From SZUA-547 sp963669265 (GTDB taxonomy: Bacteria > Pseudomonadota > Alphaproteobacteria > Rhodobacterales > Rhodobacteraceae), in assembly GCA_963669265.1 (NCBI GenBank), contig OY769916.1, positions 372,001 through 436,000 on the forward strand: 64,000 nucleotides of DNA, given 5' to 3'. Below are positions 29,399 through 38,345 of this stretch, one piece after another. Within the stretch, counting starts at the first letter, position 1. Each line of letters begins with the position of its first letter. Position numbers and translations under genes: made by a program. Below the pieces are notes generated by a model that was given only the letters and a program-made list of their open reading frames with translations, did no database searches and had not been told where the DNA came from.

Positions 29399-29430
29399 GG
29401 GCGCGGCTTACGGGTCGCGCCCTTTTCTTT
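29399..29430 (+). terminator. Rho-independent terminator of the PDH operon
   Basis: GGGCGCG (29399-29405) pairs with CGCGCCC (29416-29422), followed by TTTTCTTT. It stands 28 bases after the lpdA stop. Confidence 0.85.
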
Positions 29431-29436
29431 TGCCCC

Positions 29437-29465
29437 TTGCCCTCGCCGGTCAAGCCGGATTAACT
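29437..29465 (+). promoter_or_regulatory. candidate trp promoter
   Basis: TTGCCC (29437-29442), 17-base spacer, TTAACT (29460-29465). The -10 match is weak. Transcription would start at about 29472, next to the leader-peptide ATG. Confidence 0.3.
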
Positions 29466-29472
29466 GCGCCTC

Positions 29473-29514
29473 ATGATGACTTCGCGCAATCAGCTGTGGT
29501 GGTGGACGTCCTAA
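29473..29514 (+). CDS. trpL: trp operon leader peptide
   Basis: A 13-codon ORF, MMTSRNQLWWWTS, with three consecutive Trp codons near its end, directly before a terminator hairpin and trpE(G). This is the classic design of ribosome-mediated attenuation: ribosomes stall at the Trp codons when charged tRNA-Trp is scarce and transcription continues. The Sinorhizobium trpL peptide also ends with a WWW run. No Shine-Dalgarno is obvious before the ATG, so translation may be leaderless. Confidence 0.85.
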   Translation: MMTSRNQLWWWTS

Positions 29515-29559
29515 ACGGGCGGGCCTCGGCTATTTCGCGTGCGAAATTGGAATGAGACA

Positions 29560-29588
29560 GCCGCCTTGGGGTCCCCGGGCGGCTTTTT
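29560..29588 (+). terminator. trp attenuator terminator
   Basis: GCCGCC (29560-29565) pairs with GGCGGC (29578-29583), with an inner G/C-rich loop, followed by TTTTT (29584-29588). An earlier CGGCT near 29526-29531 could pair with AGCCG at 29559-29563 as an antiterminator. The fold was read by eye only. Confidence 0.75.
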
Positions 29589-29636
29589 AGTATTCCAGCG
29601 CCCCGACCCCGGGCGGCCCTATAGGAGTATGGAGCC

Positions 29637-31808
29637 ATGAACGCGGCTCAACTGACGGAACAGGACCGGTTCGAAACCGAGGGCGGCGTCACGATCGAGC
29701 GTCATCGCGAGCAGATCGCCTATGAAGGCGCGATTGAGCCGTTTATTGATGGGCTGGATTCGCGGCGTGGCGCGGTTTTTTCCTCCAACTATGAATATCC
29801 GGGCCGCTATACGCGTTGGGACGCCGCGATCATCGACCCGCCGGTCGCCATCGAAAGCCGGGGCCGTGCGATGCGCATTCGCGCCCTCAATGACCGGGGC
29901 GCGCCATTGCTGGCGATGATCGGCGAAGCTCTGGACCGCTGTGATGAGATCGCCGAGCGACAGGATGCGCCGGGTGAAATCCGCCTCACCGTTCAGCAGC
30001 CCGATCGTATCTACGCTGAGGAGGAACGGTCGCGCGCGCCCACGGTGTTCTCCATCCTCCGCGCCATCGCCGACCTCTTTCACACGGAGGACGACCGCGA
30101 CCTCGGCCTCTATGGCGCCTTTGGCTATGACCTCGCGTTCCAGTTCGATCCGGTCGACCTGAAATTGGACCGCCCCGAGGATCAGCGCGATATGGTGCTG
30201 TTCCTGCCCGATGAAGTGGTGATGGTGGACCATTACTCGGTGCTGGCGTTTCGCGACCGGTACACATTCTCCAAGGGCGGCCAGACCACGGCGGGCAAGA
30301 CGGGCGGCGGAGAAGCGCAGGACTTCACGCGCGCCGAAACGACGCCGGGCCGCGGCGATCACAAACCGGGCGAATACGCCGATCTCGTTCGCCTCGCCAA
30401 GGAGAGTTTCAAACGCGGCGACCTCTTCGAAGTCGTCCCCGGCCAGACTTTCTATGAACAGGTGCCCGACAGCCCCGCCGCCGTGTTCCAACGCCTCCGC
30501 GCCATCAATCCCTCCCCCTACTCCTTCTTCATCAATCTGGGCGACGACGAGTATCTGGTCGGCGCAAGCCCTGAGATGTTCGTCCGCGTGCAGGGACGCC
30601 GGGTGGAGACCTGCCCGATTTCAGGCACGATCAGGCGCGGCGAAGACGCGATCGAGGACAGCGAGCAAATCCTGAAGCTCCTCAATTCCAAGAAAGATGA
30701 GAGCGAACTGACCATGTGCTCCGACGTCGATCGCAATGACAAGAGCCGGGTGTGCGAACCAGGCTCCGTCCGGGTCATCGGACGCCGTCAGATCGAGATG
30801 TATTCGCGCCTGATCCACACCGTCGACCACATCGAAGGCCGGTTGCGCGACGGTATGGACGGGTTCGACGCCTTCCTCTCTCACGCCTGGGCGGTGACGG
30901 TGACGGGCGCGCCGAAGCTGTGGGCGATGCGCTTTATCGAAAACCATGAGAAGAGCCCGCGCTGCTGGTATGGCGGCGCCATCGGCATGGTCCATATGAA
31001 CGGCGATATGAACACCGGCCTGACGCTGCGCACCATCCGCATCAAGGATGGGGTGGCCGAGGTGCGCGCCGGCGCCACGCTGTTGTTCGACAGCGATCCG
31101 GAGGCGGAAGAGGCGGAGACGGAGCTGAAAGCCTCTGCAATGCGCGCGGCGATAAGGGGCGATAGCAACGCCTTGGGCGCCGATACGGAGCGCGGCGCGG
31201 AAAAGGTCGGCGCTGGCGTCAAGGTCCTGCTGGTCGATCATGAGGACAGTTTCGTGCACACGCTAGCGAATTACCTCCGCCAGACCGGCGCCGAGGTCGT
31301 CACCATCCGCACGCCGGTGCCCGATGCGGCGTTCGAGGAGATCAATCCGGACCTCGTCGTGCTCTCCCCCGGACCCGGCTCGCCGCAGGATTTCGGGACC
31401 AAAGCGACGATTGAGGCGGCGCGGGCGCGGGATCTGCCGCTCTTTGGCGTCTGCCTTGGTCAGCAAGCGATCGCGGAGGCCTACGGGGGCTCGCTGGGCG
31501 TTCTGGACATTCCCATGCATGGCAAACCCTCCCGCATTCAGGTGACGGAGCCGGGGCGTCTGTTCAACGGGCTGCCGGAGGAGATCACCATCGGCCGCTA
31601 TCACTCGCTGCACGCCAAGATCGACGCGCTGCCGCCGGAATTTCAGGCGACGGCGGTGACCGAAGATGGCGTGGTGATGGCGATCGAACATCGCTCAGAC
31701 CCCGTCGCTGCGGTGCAGTTTCACCCTGAATCGATCATGTCGCTGGGCCGCGACGCCGGCATGCGGATCATCGAGAACGCGGTCGCCAGCCTGCCGAAGC
31801 GCAATTGA
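29637..31808 (+). CDS. trpE(G): anthranilate synthase, fused TrpE-TrpG
   Basis: A 723-residue fusion. The first part of about 520 residues is the chorismate-using component (FDPVDLKLD, SPEMFVRVQGRRVETCPISG, CSDVDRNDKSRVC, GGAIGMVHMNGDMNTGL). The last part of about 195 residues is a type 1 glutamine amidotransferase with HEDSFVHTLANYLRQTG, the nucleophile in FGVCLGQQ (Cys606) and the VQFHPESIMS His. It makes anthranilate for tryptophan. This fused form is typical of rhizobia and some other alphaproteobacteria. Expression should follow the attenuator just upstream. Confidence 0.96.
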   Translation: MNAAQLTEQDRFETEGGVTIERHREQIAYEGAIEPFIDGLDSRRGAVFSSNYEYPGRYTRWDAAIIDPPVAIESRGRAMRIRALNDRGAPLLAMIGEALDRCDEIAERQDAPGEIRLTVQQPDRIYAEEERSRAPTVFSILRAIADLFHTEDDRDLGLYGAFGYDLAFQFDPVDLKLDRPEDQRDMVLFLPDEVVMVDHYSVLAFRDRYTFSKGGQTTAGKTGGGEAQDFTRAETTPGRGDHKPGEYADLVRLAKESFKRGDLFEVVPGQTFYEQVPDSPAAVFQRLRAINPSPYSFFINLGDDEYLVGASPEMFVRVQGRRVETCPISGTIRRGEDAIEDSEQILKLLNSKKDESELTMCSDVDRNDKSRVCEPGSVRVIGRRQIEMYSRLIHTVDHIEGRLRDGMDGFDAFLSHAWAVTVTGAPKLWAMRFIENHEKSPRCWYGGAIGMVHMNGDMNTGLTLRTIRIKDGVAEVRAGATLLFDSDPEAEEAETELKASAMRAAIRGDSNALGADTERGAEKVGAGVKVLLVDHEDSFVHTLANYLRQTGAEVVTIRTPVPDAAFEEINPDLVVLSPGPGSPQDFGTKATIEAARARDLPLFGVCLGQQAIAEAYGGSLGVLDIPMHGKPSRIQVTEPGRLFNGLPEEITIGRYHSLHAKIDALPPEFQATAVTEDGVVMAIEHRSDPVAAVQFHPESIMSLGRDAGMRIIENAVASLPKRN

Positions 31809-31890
31809 CCGTGCGTAAGTGAGAGAATCGCTCTAAATCTCTGTCATTAAACGACATTGCGGGGAATCTCGACTCTCCTCGCGATGCCGC

Positions 31891-31913
31891 TATAATCAGA
31901 ACATTACAGGAAC
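31891..31913 (+). promoter_or_regulatory. LexA-controlled promoter of the imuB operon
   Basis: A perfect -10 TATAAT (31891-31896) is followed by GAAC-ATTACAG-GAAC (31899-31913), the reverse-complement form of the alphaproteobacterial LexA operator GTTC-N7-GTTC. The operator covers the expected transcription start, so LexA would block initiation. Confidence 0.85.
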
Positions 31914-31936
31914 ATTTAGACTCGGAACAACAGGCC

Positions 31937-33610
31937 ATGCGTCGACGCATCGTCTCACTTTGGCTCCCGCGACTGGCGGCGGAGCGGATCACGCGCCGGT
32001 CCGGCGGGACGGAGGCGCCCTTCGCCGTCGTGGCGGAGGAGCGCGGCGCGCTGGCCCTGATCTCCCTGAATGCGGCCGCCGAAGCGGCGGGGCTGACGCG
32101 CGGCATGGGCCTGACCGACGCCCGCGCCGTGCAGCCTGACCTGCTCACCCGCCCTCACCAGCCGCAGCGCGACGCCGATTTCATCGCGGCGCTTGCGCGT
32201 TGGGCGGGACGGTTTACGCCATGGGCGGCGCTGGATCAGGCCGATCCCGGAACCGGTGCGCTGGCGCTGGACGTGACCGGCTGCGCGCATCTCTTTAGCG
32301 GCGAAGACGCGATGCTGGAGGAGATGTCGGCGCAACTCTCGGATATGGGGCTGACGGCGCAGGCGGCGTTGGCCGACACGCGCGGCGCCGCTTGGGCGCT
32401 GGCTCGGTTCGGCGGAGTTGCGGCCCCGGCGACGCGGGACGGCGACGACATCGCGCAGGACGCCCACGCCACCCGGGTGCGCGCGCCCCGCCGCAAGAAC
32501 TGGGCGAAACAGGTGGCGGCGCGGGCTGAACATGGCGGCAAGCAGGCCCTCGCGCCCCGTATCGCAGAACCGGGAGGAACCCGCGCCGCGATCTCCGCCC
32601 TGCCCGCCGCCGCGCTAAGAATCTCGCCAGAGGCGGCGACCGGTCTTTCCCGCCTTGGCCTGCGCACGATCGGCGATCTGGCGCTGCTGCCCCGCGCCGC
32701 GCTGGCCCGGCGGTTCGGCGCGACGACCGTGCGGCGGCTGGATCAAGCGCTGGGATCGGAACCGGAGCCGGTCTCTCCCTTGACGCAGAGGGCTCCGCTT
32801 TCCGCCCGGCTGTCGCTGCCCGAGCCGGTCGGCCAGACCAAGGACATCGCCGCCGCGCTCGACCGGCTGCTCAGGCGACTCTGCAAACGGCTTGAGGACC
32901 GGCGCATGGGCGCGCGGCGGCTGCGGTTGAGCATCTCTCGTGTCGACGGCGCCGATCAGAGCGTAGAGATTGGCCTCGCCCGCCCCTCGCGCGATCCGAT
33001 GCGCATCGCGCCGCTCTTCGACCGCAAGATCGAGGAGTTGGACTCCGGCTTTGGCGTGGACGCCGTGCGCCTGATCGCGACGCAGGCCGAACCGCTCGCC
33101 CCGGTGCAGCATTCCGGGCATATGGAGGCGGGGGCCGAGGGCCGCGCGCGCCTGTCCGGGCAAGGCGAGAATGAGGCCTTCGCCGAGCTTCTGGGCCGAA
33201 TCGGCAACCGCATCGGGTTTGAACGGATGACCCGCCCCCTGCCCGCCGACAGCCACATCCCCGAAAAGGCGTTCAGCATCGCCGCCGCCGCCTATTCCAG
33301 CCCAGCCGAGGATTGGCCCCGCCCGCCGGGTCCGCGCCCCCTGACGATCTTTCGCCCGGAACCTCTGGATGTGACGACGCCCGACAACCCGCCCCGCGCA
33401 TTCCGCTGGCGGGGGCTGGAGCGCCGCGTCGCCGCTGGGTTCGGACCCGAGCGGATCGCCCCTGAATGGTGGCTGGACGATCCTGAATGGCGCAGCGGAC
33501 CGCGCGATTACTGGCGGGTGGAGACAGAGGCCGGCGCGCGGATCTGGATTTTTCGCGCGCTTCGGGCCGAGCGGGCGCCATACTGGTTCGCGCATGGGGA
33601 ATTCGCATGA
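31937..33610 (+). CDS. imuB: ImuB, inactive Y-family polymerase homologue
   Basis: A 557-residue protein that starts RRRIVSLWLPRLAAERITRR, the usual ImuB opening, and carries the Y-family-like thumb segment LSRLGLRTIGDLALLPRAAL and ARRFGATTVRRLDQALG. ImuB lacks the catalytic acidic residues of true Y polymerases and acts as a hub that brings DnaE2 to the beta clamp during SOS mutagenesis. It is the first gene after the LexA box. imuA, normally just upstream, is absent here; only 128 bp separate trpE(G) from imuB. Confidence 0.9.
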   Translation: MRRRIVSLWLPRLAAERITRRSGGTEAPFAVVAEERGALALISLNAAAEAAGLTRGMGLTDARAVQPDLLTRPHQPQRDADFIAALARWAGRFTPWAALDQADPGTGALALDVTGCAHLFSGEDAMLEEMSAQLSDMGLTAQAALADTRGAAWALARFGGVAAPATRDGDDIAQDAHATRVRAPRRKNWAKQVAARAEHGGKQALAPRIAEPGGTRAAISALPAAALRISPEAATGLSRLGLRTIGDLALLPRAALARRFGATTVRRLDQALGSEPEPVSPLTQRAPLSARLSLPEPVGQTKDIAAALDRLLRRLCKRLEDRRMGARRLRLSISRVDGADQSVEIGLARPSRDPMRIAPLFDRKIEELDSGFGVDAVRLIATQAEPLAPVQHSGHMEAGAEGRARLSGQGENEAFAELLGRIGNRIGFERMTRPLPADSHIPEKAFSIAAAAYSSPAEDWPRPPGPRPLTIFRPEPLDVTTPDNPPRAFRWRGLERRVAAGFGPERIAPEWWLDDPEWRSGPRDYWRVETEAGARIWIFRALRAERAPYWFAHGEFA

Positions 33611-33622
33611 GGAGGCGAGGAC

Positions 33623-34081
33623 ATGAAGCTGCGCGACGCCACGGAAGCGGACCTGCCCGCCATCGTGACCATGCTGGCGGACGACATGCTGGGAGAAGCG
33701 CGAGAGACGCCTCCCGCGCCGGGGGACGCGGTGGATCCCTCCTACCTCGCCGCCTTCACCCGGATGCGCGATCAGGGCGGCAACCGGTTGCTGATCGCCG
33801 AGCAGGACGGCGAGATCGCCGGGTTTTTGCAATTGATGATCCTGCCGGGCCTGTCCCGGCGCGGCATGACCCGCGCCCAGATCGAAGGCGTGCGCGTCAG
33901 CAACGCCTTTCGCGGTCAGGGCGTCGGCGAGCAGATGATCCGCGAAGCGCTGGAGATCGCGCGCGAGGAAGGTTGCGCCCTCGCCCAGTTGACCACCGAC
34001 GCGCGCCGCGAGGACGCGCACCGCTTTTACGAGCGGCTCGGGTTCGAGCGCAGCCATGTGGGGATGAAACGGGCGCTCTGA
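33623..34081 (+). CDS. GNAT-family N-acetyltransferase
   Basis: A 152-residue GNAT protein: MKLRDATEADLPAIVTML, EIAGFLQLMILPGLSRRG, the acetyl-CoA loop VSNAFRGQGVGEQMI (Q/RxxGxG/A), and DAHRFYERLGFERSH. The substrate is unknown. It lies between imuB (12 bases) and dnaE2 (22 bases) and must share their SOS-controlled transcript. That makes it a candidate DNA-damage-response gene; GNAT genes are not part of the standard imu cassette. Confidence 0.88.
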   Translation: MKLRDATEADLPAIVTMLADDMLGEARETPPAPGDAVDPSYLAAFTRMRDQGGNRLLIAEQDGEIAGFLQLMILPGLSRRGMTRAQIEGVRVSNAFRGQGVGEQMIREALEIAREEGCALAQLTTDARREDAHRFYERLGFERSHVGMKRAL

Positions 34082-34103
34082 CGTCGCGGCGGAGGGCGCT
34101 CTG

Positions 34104-37100
34104 ATGCCCTTCGCCGAGCTCTCCGCCACCTCCAACTTCACCTTCCTGACCGGCGCCTCGCACCCGGAGGAGCTGGCCGCCCGCGCCGCTGAACTGGGGC
34201 TGGAGGCGTTCGCCATCGCCGATCGCAACTCGGTCGCGGGCGTGGTGCGCGCCTTTTCCGCCCTGAAAGAGATGGCGCGCGCGCAAGCCGAGGGGGAAGC
34301 GCCTGTCCTGACCATCCGTGAAAGCTCCAATCTCGGTCATGCGGATGTGGTCGCGCGGGCCGAGGCGCTGGCGGCGAGGGTCGCGCCTCGAAACAAGGAC
34401 GCCCGCCGCGATCCGCATGACGACAGCCCGGCCAGACGCAAGGCCAAGGCCCTCGAGTCCCGCTCTCAAAGCGCCTTGAACAAGGACGGTCCGACCAAAC
34501 CGGACCCGCCCTCTCCGCCATCGCCTATTCCCGGTCCCCTGCCTCGGTTGATCCCCGCCGCCCGGCTGGTCCCGGTGGATGGGCTGGAGATCACCGCCCT
34601 GCCCACCGACCGCGCGGCCTGGGGACGGCTCTGCCGGTTGCTGACTCTTAGCAAGCGGCGGGCGGAGAAAGGTGCATGCCTGCTCCACAAGGCGGATATC
34701 GCGACATGGGCGACCGGTATGATCCTGCTGATCCATCCGCCCGATCCGCTGACGGCGACGCCGGAGGAAAAGCGCCAGACATTGGAAGAGATCGCGGACT
34801 GGGCGGCGTGCCTGCCCGGCGACGTCTTCCTCGCCGCCGCGCCCTGTTATGACGGCCGCGACAGCGAGCGGCTGGCTCGACTGGCGAAACTCGCCGAGGC
34901 CGCCGGCGCGCCGATGGTCGCCACCGCCGCGCCGCTGATGCATGTCGGCCGACGCAAAGCGCTGGCGGACGTGCTGACTTGTATCCGTCAAGGTGTGACC
35001 ATAGACCAGATCGGCAAATCGGCGCTGGTCAATTCCGAACGCCGCCTGCGCTCAGGGGTGGAGATGCGTCGCCTTTTCGGCCCCCACGGCGCAGCGGTGG
35101 CGCACACGGTCGAGATCGCAGGGCGCTGCCGCTTCCGCCTCGACGAATTGAAATACGAATATCCGGATGAAGTATCGGATGGCGAGGATCCGCAGGCGCG
35201 CCTGGAGCGCCTGACCCGCGAAGGATTGGCTGAGCGCTACCCGGATGGCGCGCCGCTCAGGGTGAAAAAGCTGGCGGAACATGAACTCGCACTGATCGGC
35301 AAGCTTGATTACGCGCGTTATTTCCTGACCGTGCGCGATCTCGTCGCCTTCGCTGAAAGCCGTGACATCCTTTGTCAGGGGCGCGGTTCGGCGGCGAACT
35401 CCGTGGTCTGCTACGCCCTCCGCGTCACCGCGATCGGGCCGGAAATCGCCTCTATGGTGTTTGAGCGCTTCGTCTCAGAGGCCCGCGACGAGCCGCCGGA
35501 TATAGATGTCGATTTCGAACACGAACGCCGTGAAGAAGTGATCCAGCACATCTATGAGCGCTATGGCCGCCACCGCGCCGGGCTCTGCGCCACGGTGATC
35601 CATTACCGCGCGCGCCGGGCGATCCGTGAGGTCGGCAAAGCCATGGGCCTCTCCGCCGACGCGGTCTCCGCCCTCGCCAGCCAGATCTGGGGTTGGTCCA
35701 GCGAGAGCGTACGCGCCGACCGGATTCGCGAGGTCGGCCTCGATCCCGACGATCCGCGCCTCGCCCTGACGCTGGATCTGGTGGATCAGATCATCGGCTT
35801 CCCCCGCCATCTCAGCCAGCATGTGGGCGGCTTCATCATGACCAGCGGGCGGCTGGACGAGCTTTGCCCGATCGAAAACGCGGCGATGGAGGACCGCACC
35901 GTCGTCGAATGGGACAAGGACGATATCGACGCGCTCGGCATCCTGAAGGTCGACGTGCTGTCGCTGGGCATGCTGACCTGCATTCGCAAGGCGTTCGACC
36001 TGATCGAGCGCCATCACGGCGCGCGCTATTCGCTGGCCACTCTGCCGCCCGAGGACCCTGTCGTCTATGACATGCTCTGCGACGCGGATTCCGTCGGCGT
36101 CTTTCAGGTCGAAAGCCGGGCGCAGATGAACTTCCTGCCCCGGATGCGCCCGCGCAAATTCTATGACCTGGTGATCGAGGTCGCCATCGTCCGCCCCGGG
36201 CCGATCCAGGGCGACATGGTGCATCCCTATCTCCGCCGCCGCAGGGGCGAGGAGCAGGTGACCTTTCCCTCGGACGAATTGGGAGAGGTGCTGGGCAAGA
36301 CCCTCGGCGTGCCGCTCTTTCAGGAACAGGCGATGCAGATCGCCATCGTCGGCGCCGGGTTCTCCCCATTGGAGGCCGACCGCCTGCGTCGCGCGCTGGC
36401 GACGTTCCGGAAATCTGGCACGATCCATACCTTCCGCGAGCGCTTTGTCGGCGGCATGCTGGCCAAGGGCTACAAGCAGGATTTCGCCGAGCGTTGCTTT
36501 TCCCAGATCGAGGGTTTCGGCGAATACGGGTTTCCCGAAAGTCACGCGGCCAGTTTCGCCCTGCTCGTCTACGCCTCCGCCTGGATCAAGAAACATCATC
36601 CCGGCATTTTCGCCTGCGCGCTGCTGAACGCCCAACCAATGGGGTTTTACGCCCCGGCGCAGATCGTGCGCGACGCCCGCCAGCACGATGTGGAGGTGCG
36701 TCCGGTCTGCGTCAACGCCAGCTTCTGGGACAATGTGATGGAGCCGGACGGCGGCGATGGCCTCGCCCTGCGGCTGGGGTTCCGCCAGATCAAGGGAATG
36801 AAGGAGGAGGACGCCCGCTGGCTCTCCGCCGCCCGCGGCAACGGCTATCGGGAGGTGGAGGATGTCTGGCGCAAGGCCGGCGCCGCCCCCCGCACGCTGA
36901 CGCTTCTGGCCGAGGCTGACGCGTTTCGCAGCCTTGGCCTCTCGCGCCGCGACGCGCTGTGGCGGGCCAAAGCGGTGACCGGCGACCAGCCCCCGCCCCT
37001 TTTCGCCGGCCTTCTGGAGGGCGAAGGGATCGTCGAGCCCGCCGTCGCCCTGCCGGAGATGAGCGAGGGCGAGGAGGTGGTCGAGGATTATGTCTCCACG

Positions 37101-37172
37101 CGCCTGACGCTGCGCGCACACCCGGTGGCGTTGCTCCGGCATGTTTTAACTCCGCAGCCCGTCTCCAAGTGA
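34104..37172 (+). CDS. dnaE2: error-prone DNA polymerase DnaE2, truncated before the OB domain
   Basis: A 1022-residue C-family polymerase: PHP domain at the N-terminus (FAELSATSNFTFLTGASHPE, AIADRNSVAGVVRA), a Pro-rich insert at about 105-160, then the polymerase core with CQGRGSAANSVVCYAL, PPDIDVDFEHERRE (catalytic Asp pair), QHVGGFIMTSG and GFPESHAASFALLVYASAWI. The frame stops right after RAHPVALLRHVL...PVSK, where other DnaE2 proteins run on into an OB-fold domain. That missing domain is at 38379-38807, displaced by about 1.2 kb. The polymerase core is intact, so some activity may remain (inference). It is the third gene of the SOS operon. Confidence 0.92.
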   Translation: MPFAELSATSNFTFLTGASHPEELAARAAELGLEAFAIADRNSVAGVVRAFSALKEMARAQAEGEAPVLTIRESSNLGHADVVARAEALAARVAPRNKDARRDPHDDSPARRKAKALESRSQSALNKDGPTKPDPPSPPSPIPGPLPRLIPAARLVPVDGLEITALPTDRAAWGRLCRLLTLSKRRAEKGACLLHKADIATWATGMILLIHPPDPLTATPEEKRQTLEEIADWAACLPGDVFLAAAPCYDGRDSERLARLAKLAEAAGAPMVATAAPLMHVGRRKALADVLTCIRQGVTIDQIGKSALVNSERRLRSGVEMRRLFGPHGAAVAHTVEIAGRCRFRLDELKYEYPDEVSDGEDPQARLERLTREGLAERYPDGAPLRVKKLAEHELALIGKLDYARYFLTVRDLVAFAESRDILCQGRGSAANSVVCYALRVTAIGPEIASMVFERFVSEARDEPPDIDVDFEHERREEVIQHIYERYGRHRAGLCATVIHYRARRAIREVGKAMGLSADAVSALASQIWGWSSESVRADRIREVGLDPDDPRLALTLDLVDQIIGFPRHLSQHVGGFIMTSGRLDELCPIENAAMEDRTVVEWDKDDIDALGILKVDVLSLGMLTCIRKAFDLIERHHGARYSLATLPPEDPVVYDMLCDADSVGVFQVESRAQMNFLPRMRPRKFYDLVIEVAIVRPGPIQGDMVHPYLRRRRGEEQVTFPSDELGEVLGKTLGVPLFQEQAMQIAIVGAGFSPLEADRLRRALATFRKSGTIHTFRERFVGGMLAKGYKQDFAERCFSQIEGFGEYGFPESHAASFALLVYASAWIKKHHPGIFACALLNAQPMGFYAPAQIVRDARQHDVEVRPVCVNASFWDNVMEPDGGDGLALRLGFRQIKGMKEEDARWLSAARGNGYREVEDVWRKAGAAPRTLTLLAEADAFRSLGLSRRDALWRAKAVTGDQPPPLFAGLLEGEGIVEPAVALPEMSEGEEVVEDYVSTRLTLRAHPVALLRHVLTPQPVSK

Positions 37173-37203
37173 TTGCGCCCATCCCGATGGGCCATGCCGC
37201 GCC

Positions 37204-38079
37204 TCAGTTCGGCGGCGGGAAGATGACCGGGATGGAATCCGTGTATCGGAATCCGTGAATATTGCCATCGCAGCTGCTCGGCACCCCAATCCTCCAGAAA
37301 GCCATGCGGCCTGCGAGCTCGCTGAGATTTCCTACGGCGGGATCGAACGCCCAACTTACCACACCGTTCACCGGCGCCGGTCCAATAAAAGCGGTGTGCG
37401 TACCGGTCTGCGGGCCGGCCGCAGTGGGATCATAGAAGCATCCCCGCGTAGAGGAGATGCAGAACATATAGCGATCCGCATTCGGCGACGCGTCCCACGA
37501 AAATGTCGGCGTGTAGGAGCTCGTCGGGCCATTCGGCGCAAGCGAGGTCGCGAGTGGCTTGCACCATCTGAGCCGCCTGGGTTCCGCCGAAACGCAATTC
37601 TGGCCGCCCGACGCCGCGCATGCCCTGACAGTCCAGTGCAGTTGTTCATCGCCCTGCATGGCGGTCTGCAGCAGCTGATCTCCGGCGAGGCTGGTCTCTA
37701 CGCTCGGATCCAAAAGGCCTGGCGCCGACAAGCCGAGGCGGCGCGCAGCGGAGAGATCGTCGCAAATGGAACTCGAAGCGTCTCCAACGCAAACATCGTA
37801 TCGGGCTGTTGTCACAGCGCCGTTTGGCGTCGCATGCGCCCATTCAAAGACAATGTCGGCGGGCAGTTGACCGCGCGCCGTCTCAATCTCGGCATCGGCC
37901 GCTGGCGAAATCAATGTAGGCGGGTTGGGAACACCGGTTGATGCAGACGCGCTTGTGACTGGCGTCACGTCCCCTGAGGCGCTCTGAGGATCGCCCGATG
38001 CAGGACTGGCGTCGTCGCCGGACGCGGCGCATGCGGAGATAACGCATGCCGCAAAAAGGCGCAAAATAGGATTCTTCAT
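37204..38079 (-). CDS. putative lipoprotein with Fn3-like repeats, inside the dnaE2 insertion
   Basis: A 291-residue protein. The ATG at 38079 follows GAGGGGG and starts a lipoprotein signal, MKNPILRLFAACVISAC, with the lipobox cysteine in VISAC. A low-complexity Ser/Ala/Asp linker follows, then two similar beta-rich segments: PTLISPAADAEI...IVFEWAHA and YTPTFSWDASPNADRYMF, reminiscent of Fn3-type domains, with several paired cysteines (CVGDASSSIC, CISSTRGC). It should be anchored in the cell envelope. Function is unknown. It is antisense to the gene it interrupts. Confidence 0.7.
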   Translation of the reverse strand: MKNPILRLFAACVISACAASGDDASPASGDPQSASGDVTPVTSASASTGVPNPPTLISPAADAEIETARGQLPADIVFEWAHATPNGAVTTARYDVCVGDASSSICDDLSAARRLGLSAPGLLDPSVETSLAGDQLLQTAMQGDEQLHWTVRACAASGGQNCVSAEPRRLRWCKPLATSLAPNGPTSSYTPTFSWDASPNADRYMFCISSTRGCFYDPTAAGPQTGTHTAFIGPAPVNGVVSWAFDPAVGNLSELAGRMAFWRIGVPSSCDGNIHGFRYTDSIPVIFPPPN

Positions 38080-38159
38080 AAATACCCCCTCGGCAATAGC
38101 GGGCGGCCCTAGAGATCCTCGCTCCAATCCAAATTGCGCCCGTGTCCCCAGACGCTTAT

Positions 38160-38345
38160 TCACCCGCAGAAAGTTGGGTCAGTCTTAAACTTATAGCAGA
38201 TTCCTAGACTTACTTCACCGAAGCGATCAACAGCATCGATGATCGCCGAGAGTGAGGACGTCAAAGAATACCCGATCCACCAAACGCCGGATTGGTTGAC
38301 CTTGGGGGTGTTCACATTATGTTCTTTATTATGAACAACGCGCAT
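38160..38345 (-). CDS. small ORF in the dnaE2 insertion, doubtful
   Basis: A 61-codon frame from an ATG at 38345 with only a weak ribosome site. The C-terminal half reads like protein (VDRFGEVSLGICYKFKTDP) and its composition differs from the dnaE2 frame. It ends 80 bases before the lipoprotein start and could be upstream of it in the same transcript. No family is recognised; it may be a remnant. Confidence 0.25.
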   Translation of the reverse strand: MRVVHNKEHNVNTPKVNQSGVWWIGYSLTSSLSAIIDAVDRFGEVSLGICYKFKTDPTFCG

